From the NCBI GenBank assembly GCA_039030395.1, contig JBCCEF010000028.1:1-50947 (forward strand): a stretch of DNA of 50,947 nt, written 5' to 3'. This DNA comes from Acidobacteriota bacterium. GTDB taxonomy: Bacteria > Acidobacteriota > Thermoanaerobaculia > Multivoradales > JBCCEF01. The notes beneath the pieces were generated by a model. The model saw nothing but the letters and a program-made list of their open reading frames with translations, did no database searches and had not been told where the DNA came from. Below, piece after piece: positions 38,112 through 46,829 of this stretch (position 1 is the first letter of the stretch; each line of letters opens with the position of its first letter). Position numbers and translations under genes: made by a program.

Positions 38112-40196
38112 ATGCAACATTTTCTCACCGCCGCGCGGTCGTTACGCCTCGTACTCGCTGGACTGAGCCTGCTCGCCGTACCGTTCGCCGCGAGCGCCAC
38201 CACATCGGCAAGCGCCTCCAGCCTCATCGAGCACCGTTACTACGACTGCGACTTCAGGCATCCGAATATTCAAAAGAAAAAGCGTAGCGGTCGAAAAGAG
38301 TGCCAGGTTTTCTACTCGATCGTCCCGAATCGCATCGCGGTCAAGCTGAAGAACCCCCAAGCTGCTTCGAGGCTTCCGGAACTCGCCGCCGGCGATCCAA
38401 CCATCGGGCCTGCATGCTGCCCCAACGCCAAGGCCCTGGAACTGATGCCACTCGGCAAGAGCGATCCCAAGATCGCGATCTACAAAGTCAAGCAGTGCCA
38501 AACGGAGCCTGAGATTCTCTGGCTAGCCAACCAGATCTCCCGCCTCGACGGAGTCGAAGCAGCCGGCGCCCTCGGCAGGCGCGCGAACGCTCCGGGCGAA
38601 TTCATCCTGCTCGACCAGATCGTCGTCGAGGTCGGAGGTGACTTGCGCTTTCCCTTCAACGACGACGACACGGCCCTGTTGACGGCGGCCGGGCTCAGCG
38701 TGATCGCACCGGAGCCTTTCAATCCGGAGCACGGGGCTCTGCTCGACGTCCTACACCAAGGCACTTCATCAGGCCGGTCGTTCCTCGACGGACTCGACGT
38801 ACTGACCTGCGTCGCCACCCATAACAGTGACTTCGACAGAAAAGACATCAGCGATCCCGACACCATCGACTGCAGCGCCCGCAACCAGGACGAGGTAATC
38901 GAAAAGGTTTGCACTAAGGTCAGCAAGATTGTGGAAAGATGCGGTCTCCTCAGCGGTTCTCGAGCGAGTAGTGACCCCCAAACACTGCAGAAGTCACTCG
39001 GCAAGTTCTGGCTCCTCGAGCCCCGCCTGGTTCGCCCCCTCACGATCCCCATTGCAACCGCGAGCCCCAGCGCCGAATTCAAGGCATGGCTGAAAAATGA
39101 GAAAAAGTCTGAAGACGGTTTGAATGCCAAGTTCACTTTCAACTCGGTCAGCAACAGTACCGCCTCAGACGATCAAGCCAAGCTCTCGATCGACGCCACG
39201 GCATCGCGCGGCACCTATCCAAGCCAGACTCGCCTCAATGTCGGCGCCCAGGTCGTCTTTGACGACGATGAGGATGACCTGGAGGAAAACGTCACTCGGA
39301 TTCGCCTCAACTACGACCACTACCTCAAACCGTGGATGGAGGTCTATGGATTCGTCGAACGGTTCACCAACAACTTCCTCGCCATCGACCAACGTTGGGA
39401 AGGGGGCGGCGGGGTCCTGTTCGAATACGACAAGCGGTCCCAATCGATGGACCGTTTCTGCGCCTCGCGGGGACTCGGCAACCGCGGCTACACCGGCAAA
39501 CGGCCACACCTCACCCGGCGAGCCGAGCAGCGGATGGCGCAGTACCGGGAAATGATTCGCCACGAACTGCTGTCCAAGGGCTTTGTATCAACGGCGACCG
39601 CCGAAGAATACTGCCGATATCAAACCGGCATCGAGAAACGCCATGCGGTGTTTCAGGCCAGCATCGCCCTCAGCGTCTTCTCCGACCTGGAGCAACCCGC
39701 CGAGCTCTCCCTGATGGCCACCGAGATCGACGCGAACGGTATCCCCATTGAGGACGCCGAAAATCCCGACCCGATCACCCTTCGCCCAGAGTCCGACCAG
39801 ATGGCCCGGGTCACCGTGCGGCCGGTGATCACTCTCCGGCCCACCGACGATCTGACCTTCAGAGGCTGGTACTACTACAAGTACTCCTTGGAGGATTCAC
39901 CTGGCGGCGATACGGACTACCGAAGTCAAGCGGGCATCGAGGGAACGTTCGCGTTGACCGGCGGTAGCCCCAGGGTCTCCCTCAAGGCGAGTTTCATCGA
40001 GTACCACGACTCCAATCCGCCCAGGTTCTCCCTTGATCGCGGACTCGACGAGTTCAGCTTGCTACCCCTGAGCGACCCGATCGCGGGAATCGAGAGAGTC
40101 GGCATGGACGACAACGGAAGGCTGTTTCAGATCTCCGGTCTCACGGCGCGGGGCCGGCACGAAGTGGTCACCTTCGGCGTCGAAGTGAAGTTCTAG
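38112..40196 (+). CDS. Secreted protein: subtilase-prodomain-like N-terminus and outer-membrane beta-barrel-like C-terminus
   Basis: A 694-residue protein. The signal peptide is LVLAGLSLLAVPFAASA. Residues about 45-240 contain two stretches resembling subtilase prodomains (VPNRIAVKLKNPQAASRLPE; LLDQIVVEVGGDLRF, then LLTAAGLSVIAPEPFNPEHG), but no Asp-His-Ser protease domain follows. Residues about 340-694 have alternating strands rich in aromatic residues (RIRLNYDHYLKPWMEVYGFV; LTFRGWYYYKYSLED) and end in a terminal Phe (VTFGVEVKF), as in outer-membrane barrels. Cysteines are frequent in the first third. AGGAGG lies six bases before the ATG. No family is recognised with certainty; both domain labels are tentative. 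Confidence 0.65.
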   Translation: MQHFLTAARSLRLVLAGLSLLAVPFAASATTSASASSLIEHRYYDCDFRHPNIQKKKRSGRKECQVFYSIVPNRIAVKLKNPQAASRLPELAAGDPTIGPACCPNAKALELMPLGKSDPKIAIYKVKQCQTEPEILWLANQISRLDGVEAAGALGRRANAPGEFILLDQIVVEVGGDLRFPFNDDDTALLTAAGLSVIAPEPFNPEHGALLDVLHQGTSSGRSFLDGLDVLTCVATHNSDFDRKDISDPDTIDCSARNQDEVIEKVCTKVSKIVERCGLLSGSRASSDPQTLQKSLGKFWLLEPRLVRPLTIPIATASPSAEFKAWLKNEKKSEDGLNAKFTFNSVSNSTASDDQAKLSIDATASRGTYPSQTRLNVGAQVVFDDDEDDLEENVTRIRLNYDHYLKPWMEVYGFVERFTNNFLAIDQRWEGGGGVLFEYDKRSQSMDRFCASRGLGNRGYTGKRPHLTRRAEQRMAQYREMIRHELLSKGFVSTATAEEYCRYQTGIEKRHAVFQASIALSVFSDLEQPAELSLMATEIDANGIPIEDAENPDPITLRPESDQMARVTVRPVITLRPTDDLTFRGWYYYKYSLEDSPGGDTDYRSQAGIEGTFALTGGSPRVSLKASFIEYHDSNPPRFSLDRGLDEFSLLPLSDPIAGIERVGMDDNGRLFQISGLTARGRHEVVTFGVEVKF

Positions 40197-40201
40197 GTTT
40201 G

Positions 40202-40244
40202 GCCATCACCGGTTCTTCGCAGCGGGTCTGGGACCGGTGATGGC
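40202..40244. terminator. Terminator-like hairpin after the beta-barrel gene
   Basis: GCCATCACCGGT (40202-40213) and ACCGGTGATGGC (40233-40244) form a perfect 12-bp stem with a 19-base loop, starting five bases after the TAG stop. There is no T-run directly after it; TTTCCCTTT appears about 18 bases later. It could terminate transcription or protect the transcript end. It separates the beta-barrel gene from the DUF305 gene. Confidence 0.55.
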
Positions 40245-40326
40245 GCGGGCAGTCTGCTAGATTTCCCTTTGCCATAGGTACAACTGACCGCCTCCGGTCG
40301 TCTCTCTCGGCAAAGGAGCACAGCCC

Positions 40327-42765
40327 GTGACCATCCTCTTCGCTGCCCGCGCCCACCTTCTTCGAATCGCCGTCCTCGGCTGCTTTTTCGCCACCTGGAG
40401 TCAAGCCCAGGCCCCCATCGTGCAGCCCGGCGTGCCGGGCGAGGCACCCCGGGAACTGTCCGCCGAGGAGGCCATCGAGATTGCCAACACCAGCTACTCG
40501 CCGGCGGATGTGCGCTTCATGCAGGACATGATCCCGCACCACCACCAGGCGCTGGAGATGGCGGCGCTGGTGGCGGAGCGGACGAATTCGCCGGAGCTGA
40601 TCGACGTGGCCGGCCGGATCAACGCCTCGCAGGGCGACGAGATCGAATTCATGAAACAGTGGCTCGAATCACGCGGCCAGGAGACTCCGGATCCCACCGC
40701 TCACCACGCCATGCACATGCACCACACCATGACCGGCATGGCGACGCCGGAGCAGATGGCAGCGCTGGCGGCGGCTGAGGACACGGAGTTCGACCGGATG
40801 TTCCTGGATCTGATGATCACCCACCACGAGGGCGCCGTGACGATGGTCGAAGAGCTGCACGACCAACCCGGCTCGGCCTATGACCCGGTGCTGTTTGAGT
40901 TCACGTCCGACATCGTCAACGACCAGACCGCCGAGATCGAAAAGATGAACGTGCTGCGGGTGGGCCTCTCCGCCGATCCGCGCGCCGGTCTCAAGGCCGG
41001 GGTGTTCGACGCCGGCCAGGCCATCTCGAACCTGGAGTTGGTGGCCTCGCTACCCAAACCGCCGGGCTTCTTCGATCCGGAAAACCCCGCCGGCCTGCCC
41101 CTGGAGCATCCCGAGGACGAGCAGAAGGAGAGCGAGGACGAAGACGAGGAAGACGACCGCAACGGCGACGACGACCGCTTCCCGCTGCTCTCCTTCTCGA
41201 ACTCCGACATCGCCTTTTCCGGCGACGTGATGGTGGCCGGCAACTACCACGGATTCAACGTCTACCGGCTGGGCGACAACGGCGTGCCGGAGCACTTGAG
41301 TTCGGTGGTCTGCCCCGGCGGCCAGGGGGACGTGTCGATTGTCGGAGACTTGTTGATCATGTCCGTCGAGCAGACCCGCGGGCGCCTCGACTGCGGCCTC
41401 CAGGGAGTGAGCGAGGACGTCAGCGACGAGCGCTTCCGCGGCCTGCGCATCTTCGACATCTCGGACCTCACCCGGCCGCGCCAGGTGGGCGCGGTGCAGA
41501 CCTGCCGCGGTTCCCACACCCACTCGGTGGTCTCCGGCCCGGACGAGAATGGCAAGATCCTGGTGTACAACTCCGGCACCGCCTCGGTCCGCGAGGAAGA
41601 GGAACTGCCCGGCTGCTTCGACGAATCCCCCGGCGACGAGCGCACCGCGCTCTTCCGCATCGATGTCGTCGAGATTCCGGTGGACGATCCTTCCCTGGCG
41701 CGCATCGTCGCCAGTCCGGCGGTGTTCGCGGATCCCGAGAAGGACGGCGTTCTGGCGGGCCTGTGGCGCGGCGGCGACCACGGCGACGAGACCCAGGAGA
41801 CCAACCGCACGGACCACTGCCACGACATCACCGTCTTCCCCACCAAGAAGATCGCCGCCGGCGCCTGCTCCGGCAACGGCATCCTGTTCGACATCTCGGA
41901 CCCGATGAACCCGCAGCGTTTGGACGTGGTGGTGGACAAAGGCTTCGCCTACTGGCACTCGGCGACCTTCAACAACGACGCCACCAAGGTGCTGTTCACG
42001 GATGAGTGGGGCGGCGGCGGCCGGCCGCGCTGCCGTTCCTACGACCCGCTTACCTGGGGCGCCAACGCCTTCTACGACATCGTGGACGGCAAGCTCGAAT
42101 TCCGCAGCTACTTCAAGATGCCGGCACCGCAGCTCGAGTCCGAGAACTGCGTGGCCCACAACGGCTCGGTGGTGCCGGTGCCGGGGCGGGATCTGTTCGT
42201 TCAGGCCTGGTATCAGGGCGGCCTGTCGGTGATCGACTTCACGGACACCGCCAACCCGCTGGAGATCGCGTACTTCGACCGCGGACCGCTCGACGAAGAA
42301 GAGCAGATCCTCGCCGGCTTCTGGTCCACCTACTGGTACGGTAACCGGATCTACGGCACGGAAATCGTGCGCGGCCTGGACGTGCTGGCCCTCCTGCCCA
42401 GCGAGCACCTGACCGAAAACGAGATCGCCGCCGCCGCCTTGGCGGACCAGAACGGCATCTTCAATCCGCAACAGCAGTTCCCGGTCACCTGGCCGGCGGA
42501 CCCGATGGTGGCCCGCGCCTACATCGACCAGCTCGGCCGCGACGAAGCGCTGCCGGAGGAATTCGCAACGGAACTCGACGACGCCCTCGGTCGCGCCGCT
42601 GAAACGCTCGCCAACGGCGGCGCCGACGCCGACCTCGCCGACGAGCTAGAGACGCTCGCCTCCACCGTCACCGAAGCTGAGGCCAGCGGCTTGGCCCAAC
42701 ACCGGCGTGCGGCACTGGGCCGGGTGCTGGGGGAGATCGCAGACCGAATGCGTCGAGAGGGTTAG
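40327..42765 (+). CDS. Secreted DUF305 - LVIVD-repeat fusion protein
   Basis: An 812-residue protein with a signal peptide (IAVLGCFFATWSQAQA). The DUF305 ferritin-like domain (about 45-225) is very His-rich: MQDMIPHHHQALEMAALVAE, AHHAMHMHHTM, LMITHHEGAVTMVEEL; such domains are linked to copper or other metals. A very acidic linker (EDEQKESEDEDEEDDRN, about 265-281) follows. The second half is an LVIVD-type beta-propeller with RIFDISDLTRPRQVGAVQT, ILFDISDPMNPQRLDVVV and LSVIDFTDTANPLEIAYF. The C-terminal 80 residues are helical. GTG start with AAAGGAGC upstream. Its stop overlaps the converging Pnkp gene by four bases. Confidence 0.85.
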   Translation: MTILFAARAHLLRIAVLGCFFATWSQAQAPIVQPGVPGEAPRELSAEEAIEIANTSYSPADVRFMQDMIPHHHQALEMAALVAERTNSPELIDVAGRINASQGDEIEFMKQWLESRGQETPDPTAHHAMHMHHTMTGMATPEQMAALAAAEDTEFDRMFLDLMITHHEGAVTMVEELHDQPGSAYDPVLFEFTSDIVNDQTAEIEKMNVLRVGLSADPRAGLKAGVFDAGQAISNLELVASLPKPPGFFDPENPAGLPLEHPEDEQKESEDEDEEDDRNGDDDRFPLLSFSNSDIAFSGDVMVAGNYHGFNVYRLGDNGVPEHLSSVVCPGGQGDVSIVGDLLIMSVEQTRGRLDCGLQGVSEDVSDERFRGLRIFDISDLTRPRQVGAVQTCRGSHTHSVVSGPDENGKILVYNSGTASVREEEELPGCFDESPGDERTALFRIDVVEIPVDDPSLARIVASPAVFADPEKDGVLAGLWRGGDHGDETQETNRTDHCHDITVFPTKKIAAGACSGNGILFDISDPMNPQRLDVVVDKGFAYWHSATFNNDATKVLFTDEWGGGGRPRCRSYDPLTWGANAFYDIVDGKLEFRSYFKMPAPQLESENCVAHNGSVVPVPGRDLFVQAWYQGGLSVIDFTDTANPLEIAYFDRGPLDEEEQILAGFWSTYWYGNRIYGTEIVRGLDVLALLPSEHLTENEIAAAALADQNGIFNPQQQFPVTWPADPMVARAYIDQLGRDEALPEEFATELDDALGRAAETLANGGADADLADELETLASTVTEAEASGLAQHRRAALGRVLGEIADRMRREG

Positions 42766-45326
42766 AGCCGGGGATCGACTGGCTCGCTCTCAAGAGCCAG
42801 AACGGCGAACACGCATTCGTGGACCCGACGTAGGGGCTCCATTGCCACGAAGCGATCGAGCGCTTCCATTCCGAGGGCAAACTCCCTCAGAGCGAGGGAG
42901 CGCTTGCGGCTGACGCCACGACTCCGCAGGCGCTGGAGATGCTGCGGTTCGGTGTATTCCGGACCGTAGATGATCCTGAGGTACTCCCTGCCTCGACACT
43001 TGAGGGCCGGCTGGATGAGCCCCTTGCGTCCCGTTGCGACAAAGTCCAAGGGCTTGACCACCATTCCCTCGCCTCCGGCCTCTGTCAGCTCGGTCCACCA
43101 GTCGGTTGCCGCACCACGGCTCCCATCGTCGGTGAGATCCACAGTGCGATGGGCGGTGGACATCAGCAAGCCCTGATCGGCCTCGACCATTCGCTCCGAC
43201 ATGTCGAGGTGCCAGAGGTGGTCGCGGTCGCGATGCACCCCCTGCTCTGACGCCAACAGGTGGAAGGGCGCCAGCCGGATCTGGTCGAGGGAATCCACAG
43301 GCCAGCAATACCGCCGGTACGCCACTTGGTATCGGCCGAGGTTTTCGCGACGCTCCTCCAGACTCGCCGCCAAACCCGTCAAGTCGATCAATGGATTGGC
43401 GTTTCGGCGCGCCAGTTCGGCGCCGAAGGTCAAACTCATCCCACCTGTGGTTCCGACCGGCGCGTACTGACCGCGAAGGAGTTCCTGTGCTTTGACGGAC
43501 CACGGCATCAATTCACAGTCGAGAACAAGCCACTCCGACTCGAGTTCCTCCCAAATTCGGGCGGACGTCGCCGCGGAACGAACGGCATCGAGCAGTTGGA
43601 TTTCGAGTTCCGGATCCGCGAAGAAGCGGCGGCCAGTTCGGGTGAAGCAGATTCCGGTCTCTCCGGTAGCAACTCCGAAGCGCTCCGTGGCCGCATCCGC
43701 ATCGCGACAGACCACCACCACCGCCCGGGAACCCATGTGCTTCTCTTCGCAAATCACCCGCTCGATCCCCAGCCGGCGGTAGTAGCCGAAAGCCTCCGCC
43801 GGGTGCTCCAACAAGCCGTGTTCCCGGCTCGTCTTGGTGGGTGCCATGGTGGGCGGTAAATAGATCAGCCAGCGCGGATCAGCTGCAAAGCGGCTCATCA
43901 CTTCCAGAGCGGCTGCCGAGTGCTCCTCGCTGATGGTCAGGTTGCCGCGTAGCCGGGTGGAGATGATGCGTCGCCCGGCGACATCCTCCAGGAAAAGCTG
44001 GCGGTCATGGGCGTGCTGAGCACTCTGCTCGCCTTCGCCTGGGGCAGCCAACGGCCGGCGCGGCTCACAGTAGGTCTGATGTGCCGGCACGGAAACGACC
44101 TCCCGCTCCGGATACCGAAGCGCCGTCAAGCGACCGCCGTAGACACATCCGGTGTCGATGTTGAGGGTGCCATTGAGCCACTCAGGCTCCGGCACCGGCG
44201 TGTGACCGTAGACGACCGTTGCCGAGCCGCGGTATTCCCGTGCCCAGTCGTGCCGCACCGGCGATCCGAACTCATCCGTCTCACCCGTGGTCTCACCGTA
44301 CAGGGCAAAGGCCCGCACGGCACCAGAAGCCCGACCCTGCATGTCCTCCCGCATGCCGGCGTGTGCCACCACCAAGCGGCCGTCGTCGAGCTCGTAGTGG
44401 CTGATCAGGCTCCTCAGAAACTCCACAACCCGCTCCCGAAACTCGGGTCTCTCGTCATCGAGCTGCTGGAGAGAAAGGTCGAGGCCATGCTTGAGCTGAA
44501 CCTTGGCACCGCGCAGCGCCTTGAGAAGCTTGACATCGTGGTTGCCGGGAACGCAGATTGCTCGTCCCGCGTCAACGGCATCCATCGCCAGTCGGAGAAC
44601 CTCTGGGGTGTGCGGTCCGCGATCGACCAGATCGCCTACGAAGACCAGCTTGCGGCCTTCAGGATGGTTCAACTCATAGTGTTTGCCGTTCGGACCGTCA
44701 TCGAAAGAGACCCTCCAACCCAGCGCATCCAGCAGCGCGAGCAGTTCGTCGTGGCAACCGTGGACATCCCCGATGAGGTCGAAAGGACCTTTCTCGTTGC
44801 GCCGATCCGTCCAGAGCGGCTGTCTTTCGAAGGTTGCCTCGGCCACTTCTTCGGGGGTCGAAAGCACATGAACAAACCGAAAGCCTTCGCGCTTCAGGCT
44901 GCGGAGGGACTTTCGGAGTTGCAGGCTCTGGTTGCGCACCACATGACGCCCAAAGGCTCGATCCGGTCGACCCTGGTTGCGCTCGTGGCAAATCTTCGGG
45001 TCGATCTTCAGCACCACGGCCACCGCCAGGCAGTGATACTGCCGTGCGAGGGTGAGAATCTTCTTGCGCGAATCCCGCTGTACGTTGGTTGCGTCGAAGA
45101 CAGTGAGGCGTCGGCGGGCGAGTCGTTTCTCCGCCAGGTAGTACAGCGCATCGAAAGCATCCGCCGTCGCAGCCTGATCGTTTTCATCGTCAGCGACAAG
45201 GCCACGGAACCTGTCGGAGCTGAGTACCTCCGTCGCCCGGAAGTGTTTCTTGGCAAAGGTCGACTTGCCGGAGCCGGAGGCGCCGATCAGCGCCACCACA
45301 GAGAATGCGGGCACTTTGAGATTCAT
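42762..45326 (-). CDS. pnkp: Bacterial polynucleotide kinase-phosphatase-ligase (RNA repair)
   Basis: An 854-residue three-part RNA-repair enzyme. The N-terminal kinase has Walker A GASGSGKSTFAKK and DATNVQRDSRKK. The central binuclear metallophosphatase has DLIGDVHGCHDELL, FVGDLVDRGPHTPEVL, CVPGNHDVKLL and VVAHAGMR. The C-terminal adenylyltransferase/ligase has the nucleotidyl Lys in ICEEKHMGSRAVVV and EGMVVKPLDF. It heals and seals cut RNA, with Hen1 methylating the 3' end first. The start MNLKVPAFSVVALIG at 45326 overlaps the hen1 stop (ATGA), so the pair is co-translated. All three domains look intact. The C-terminus ends against the converging DUF305 gene. Confidence 0.94.
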   Translation of the reverse strand: MNLKVPAFSVVALIGASGSGKSTFAKKHFRATEVLSSDRFRGLVADDENDQAATADAFDALYYLAEKRLARRRLTVFDATNVQRDSRKKILTLARQYHCLAVAVVLKIDPKICHERNQGRPDRAFGRHVVRNQSLQLRKSLRSLKREGFRFVHVLSTPEEVAEATFERQPLWTDRRNEKGPFDLIGDVHGCHDELLALLDALGWRVSFDDGPNGKHYELNHPEGRKLVFVGDLVDRGPHTPEVLRLAMDAVDAGRAICVPGNHDVKLLKALRGAKVQLKHGLDLSLQQLDDERPEFRERVVEFLRSLISHYELDDGRLVVAHAGMREDMQGRASGAVRAFALYGETTGETDEFGSPVRHDWAREYRGSATVVYGHTPVPEPEWLNGTLNIDTGCVYGGRLTALRYPEREVVSVPAHQTYCEPRRPLAAPGEGEQSAQHAHDRQLFLEDVAGRRIISTRLRGNLTISEEHSAAALEVMSRFAADPRWLIYLPPTMAPTKTSREHGLLEHPAEAFGYYRRLGIERVICEEKHMGSRAVVVVCRDADAATERFGVATGETGICFTRTGRRFFADPELEIQLLDAVRSAATSARIWEELESEWLVLDCELMPWSVKAQELLRGQYAPVGTTGGMSLTFGAELARRNANPLIDLTGLAASLEERRENLGRYQVAYRRYCWPVDSLDQIRLAPFHLLASEQGVHRDRDHLWHLDMSERMVEADQGLLMSTAHRTVDLTDDGSRGAATDWWTELTEAGGEGMVVKPLDFVATGRKGLIQPALKCRGREYLRIIYGPEYTEPQHLQRLRSRGVSRKRSLALREFALGMEALDRFVAMEPLRRVHECVFAVLALESEPVDPRL

Positions 45327-46711
45327 TCTTCGACCCTCTCGAAAATCACCATCTGGGTTGGTGTTCCCAGTTCCGGGTCCTCTTCGCCGATGCCCTGGAT
45401 TGTGGTCGCGTAGCCCCACTCTTCGCCTACCTGCCCAGCCCATGCTCGGCACTCTTCACGGCTCCACTCGAAGCGGTGATCACGATGCCGAAAACTGTTC
45501 GACGACAAACTCTCGAAGCGTGCGTTGTACTCGCGATTGGGTGTCGTCACCACCACTACGGAAGGGCGGGCGTAGCCGAAGACAACCCGCTCCAGCGACG
45601 GCAACCGGGGAAGATCCAGGTGCTCGATAACCTCTACCAGAACCGCCGCGTCGAATCCGGCGAGCCGGTCATCTCGGTAGGTCAGCGCTCCGTGGAGAAG
45701 CTCGACTCGCTCTCGCAACTTGGGAGAAGCATCCGTCAGCCGCAATCGCCGGTGCGCCAGTTCCAATGCCCGCACGCTGGCATCGAGACCAACTACCATC
45801 TCGAACTGCTTCGAGCGCAACAGACGCTGCATGAGCTTGCCTTCACCACAGCCGAGGTCGAGCACCCTGCGAGCCCCGGCCTCTTCGAGAATCTGCTTCA
45901 CCGTGTCGAGGCGCACGTCATTGAGGCGGGTCGGCTGTTCCAAGCCGATCTCTTGCGCAGCGGCCTCTCGTTCGCTGATCGGCGGCTCGTCGTCCGTCAA
46001 CTGCTCCAACGCCAGGCGCGTCAGGCGCCCGCGGCGCTTCAAACCTCGACGAAGAATGAACTCAAGGTCCGGGTGGTCGGCCAACCAGCCTTCTCCCCGG
46101 TTGACCAACTTCTCGATTTCCGCCTCCCCGACCCAATAGTGCTTCTTGTCGTCGAGCACCGGAATCAACACGTAGAGGTGGCGCAGCAAGTCGCGGAGGC
46201 GGCACTCCGCCTCGAGGACAACGCGGTGGTACGGCGATGGGCCCCAGTCCGGCACCTGGGCATCCAGGGGGTATCGCTCGTACTCGACCGAGTAGCCCAA
46301 CGGCTCGAAAAGGCGAGAGAGGATCTTCGAACCTCCTCGCGCTGGAACCACGGGCATTTCGACTCGCAGCGGAATCGAACGCTCCGCGAGATCGGGCCGT
46401 TCTTTCGAGCGTCCACTCAACGCGGTGCCGAAGACTTTACCGATCGCAACACTAAAAAACGACGACACCACGTAGGGTCGATCGTTGACGTAGTGCTCCG
46501 CCATCACCTGAACCGAACTGCGTCGGGTGAGGGACACGGGATCGATGTCCAGCATCAAGGCCGCCGTGCATTCACACTCGGTCGCAACCGGGTAGAAAAC
46601 CCGCGCCACCCCAAAGGGGAACTCGATCTTGTGAATCCGGGCAGGATTCTTGTGCAACAGGTAACCGAGGTCTGTGGCTGGCGTGTGGGTGGTGGTCAGG
46701 GTCATGAACAT
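45323..46711 (-). CDS. hen1: Bacterial Hen1 RNA 3'-terminal 2'-O-methyltransferase
   Basis: A 462-residue protein. The N-terminal half (1-230) is the bacterial Hen1 region that activates the Pnkp ligase. The C-terminal half is an SAM-dependent methyltransferase: ARRVLDLGCGEGKLMQRLL (SAM site), MVVGLDASVRALELAHRR, then the metal-binding EVIEHLDL and HRDHRFEWSREECRAWA. It adds a 2'-O-methyl group at the RNA break so the repaired site resists re-cleavage. GAGG lies seven bases upstream of the ATG at 46711. It forms the classic hen1-pnkp pair with the next gene. Such systems are known to repair ribotoxin-cut tRNA; three PIN toxins occur in this window. Confidence 0.93.
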   Translation of the reverse strand: MFMTLTTTHTPATDLGYLLHKNPARIHKIEFPFGVARVFYPVATECECTAALMLDIDPVSLTRRSSVQVMAEHYVNDRPYVVSSFFSVAIGKVFGTALSGRSKERPDLAERSIPLRVEMPVVPARGGSKILSRLFEPLGYSVEYERYPLDAQVPDWGPSPYHRVVLEAECRLRDLLRHLYVLIPVLDDKKHYWVGEAEIEKLVNRGEGWLADHPDLEFILRRGLKRRGRLTRLALEQLTDDEPPISEREAAAQEIGLEQPTRLNDVRLDTVKQILEEAGARRVLDLGCGEGKLMQRLLRSKQFEMVVGLDASVRALELAHRRLRLTDASPKLRERVELLHGALTYRDDRLAGFDAAVLVEVIEHLDLPRLPSLERVVFGYARPSVVVVTTPNREYNARFESLSSNSFRHRDHRFEWSREECRAWAGQVGEEWGYATTIQGIGEEDPELGTPTQMVIFERVEE

Positions 46712-46829
46712 GGCAGTACCTCATGACTTCGATTCGGAACCGCCAAGACTAGTTGCTCCGGATGGTCGAGGTCCAGCCTCACGTCAGGCTTTGCTGCTTT
46801 TTCTTTAGTCAGCCACCGTATGGGCTCCG

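Noticed and set aside
41050-42471. Long minus-strand frame opposite the DUF305-LVIVD gene
   Set aside because: Same antisense effect; its translation is biased in Val, Gly and Arg and has no domain.
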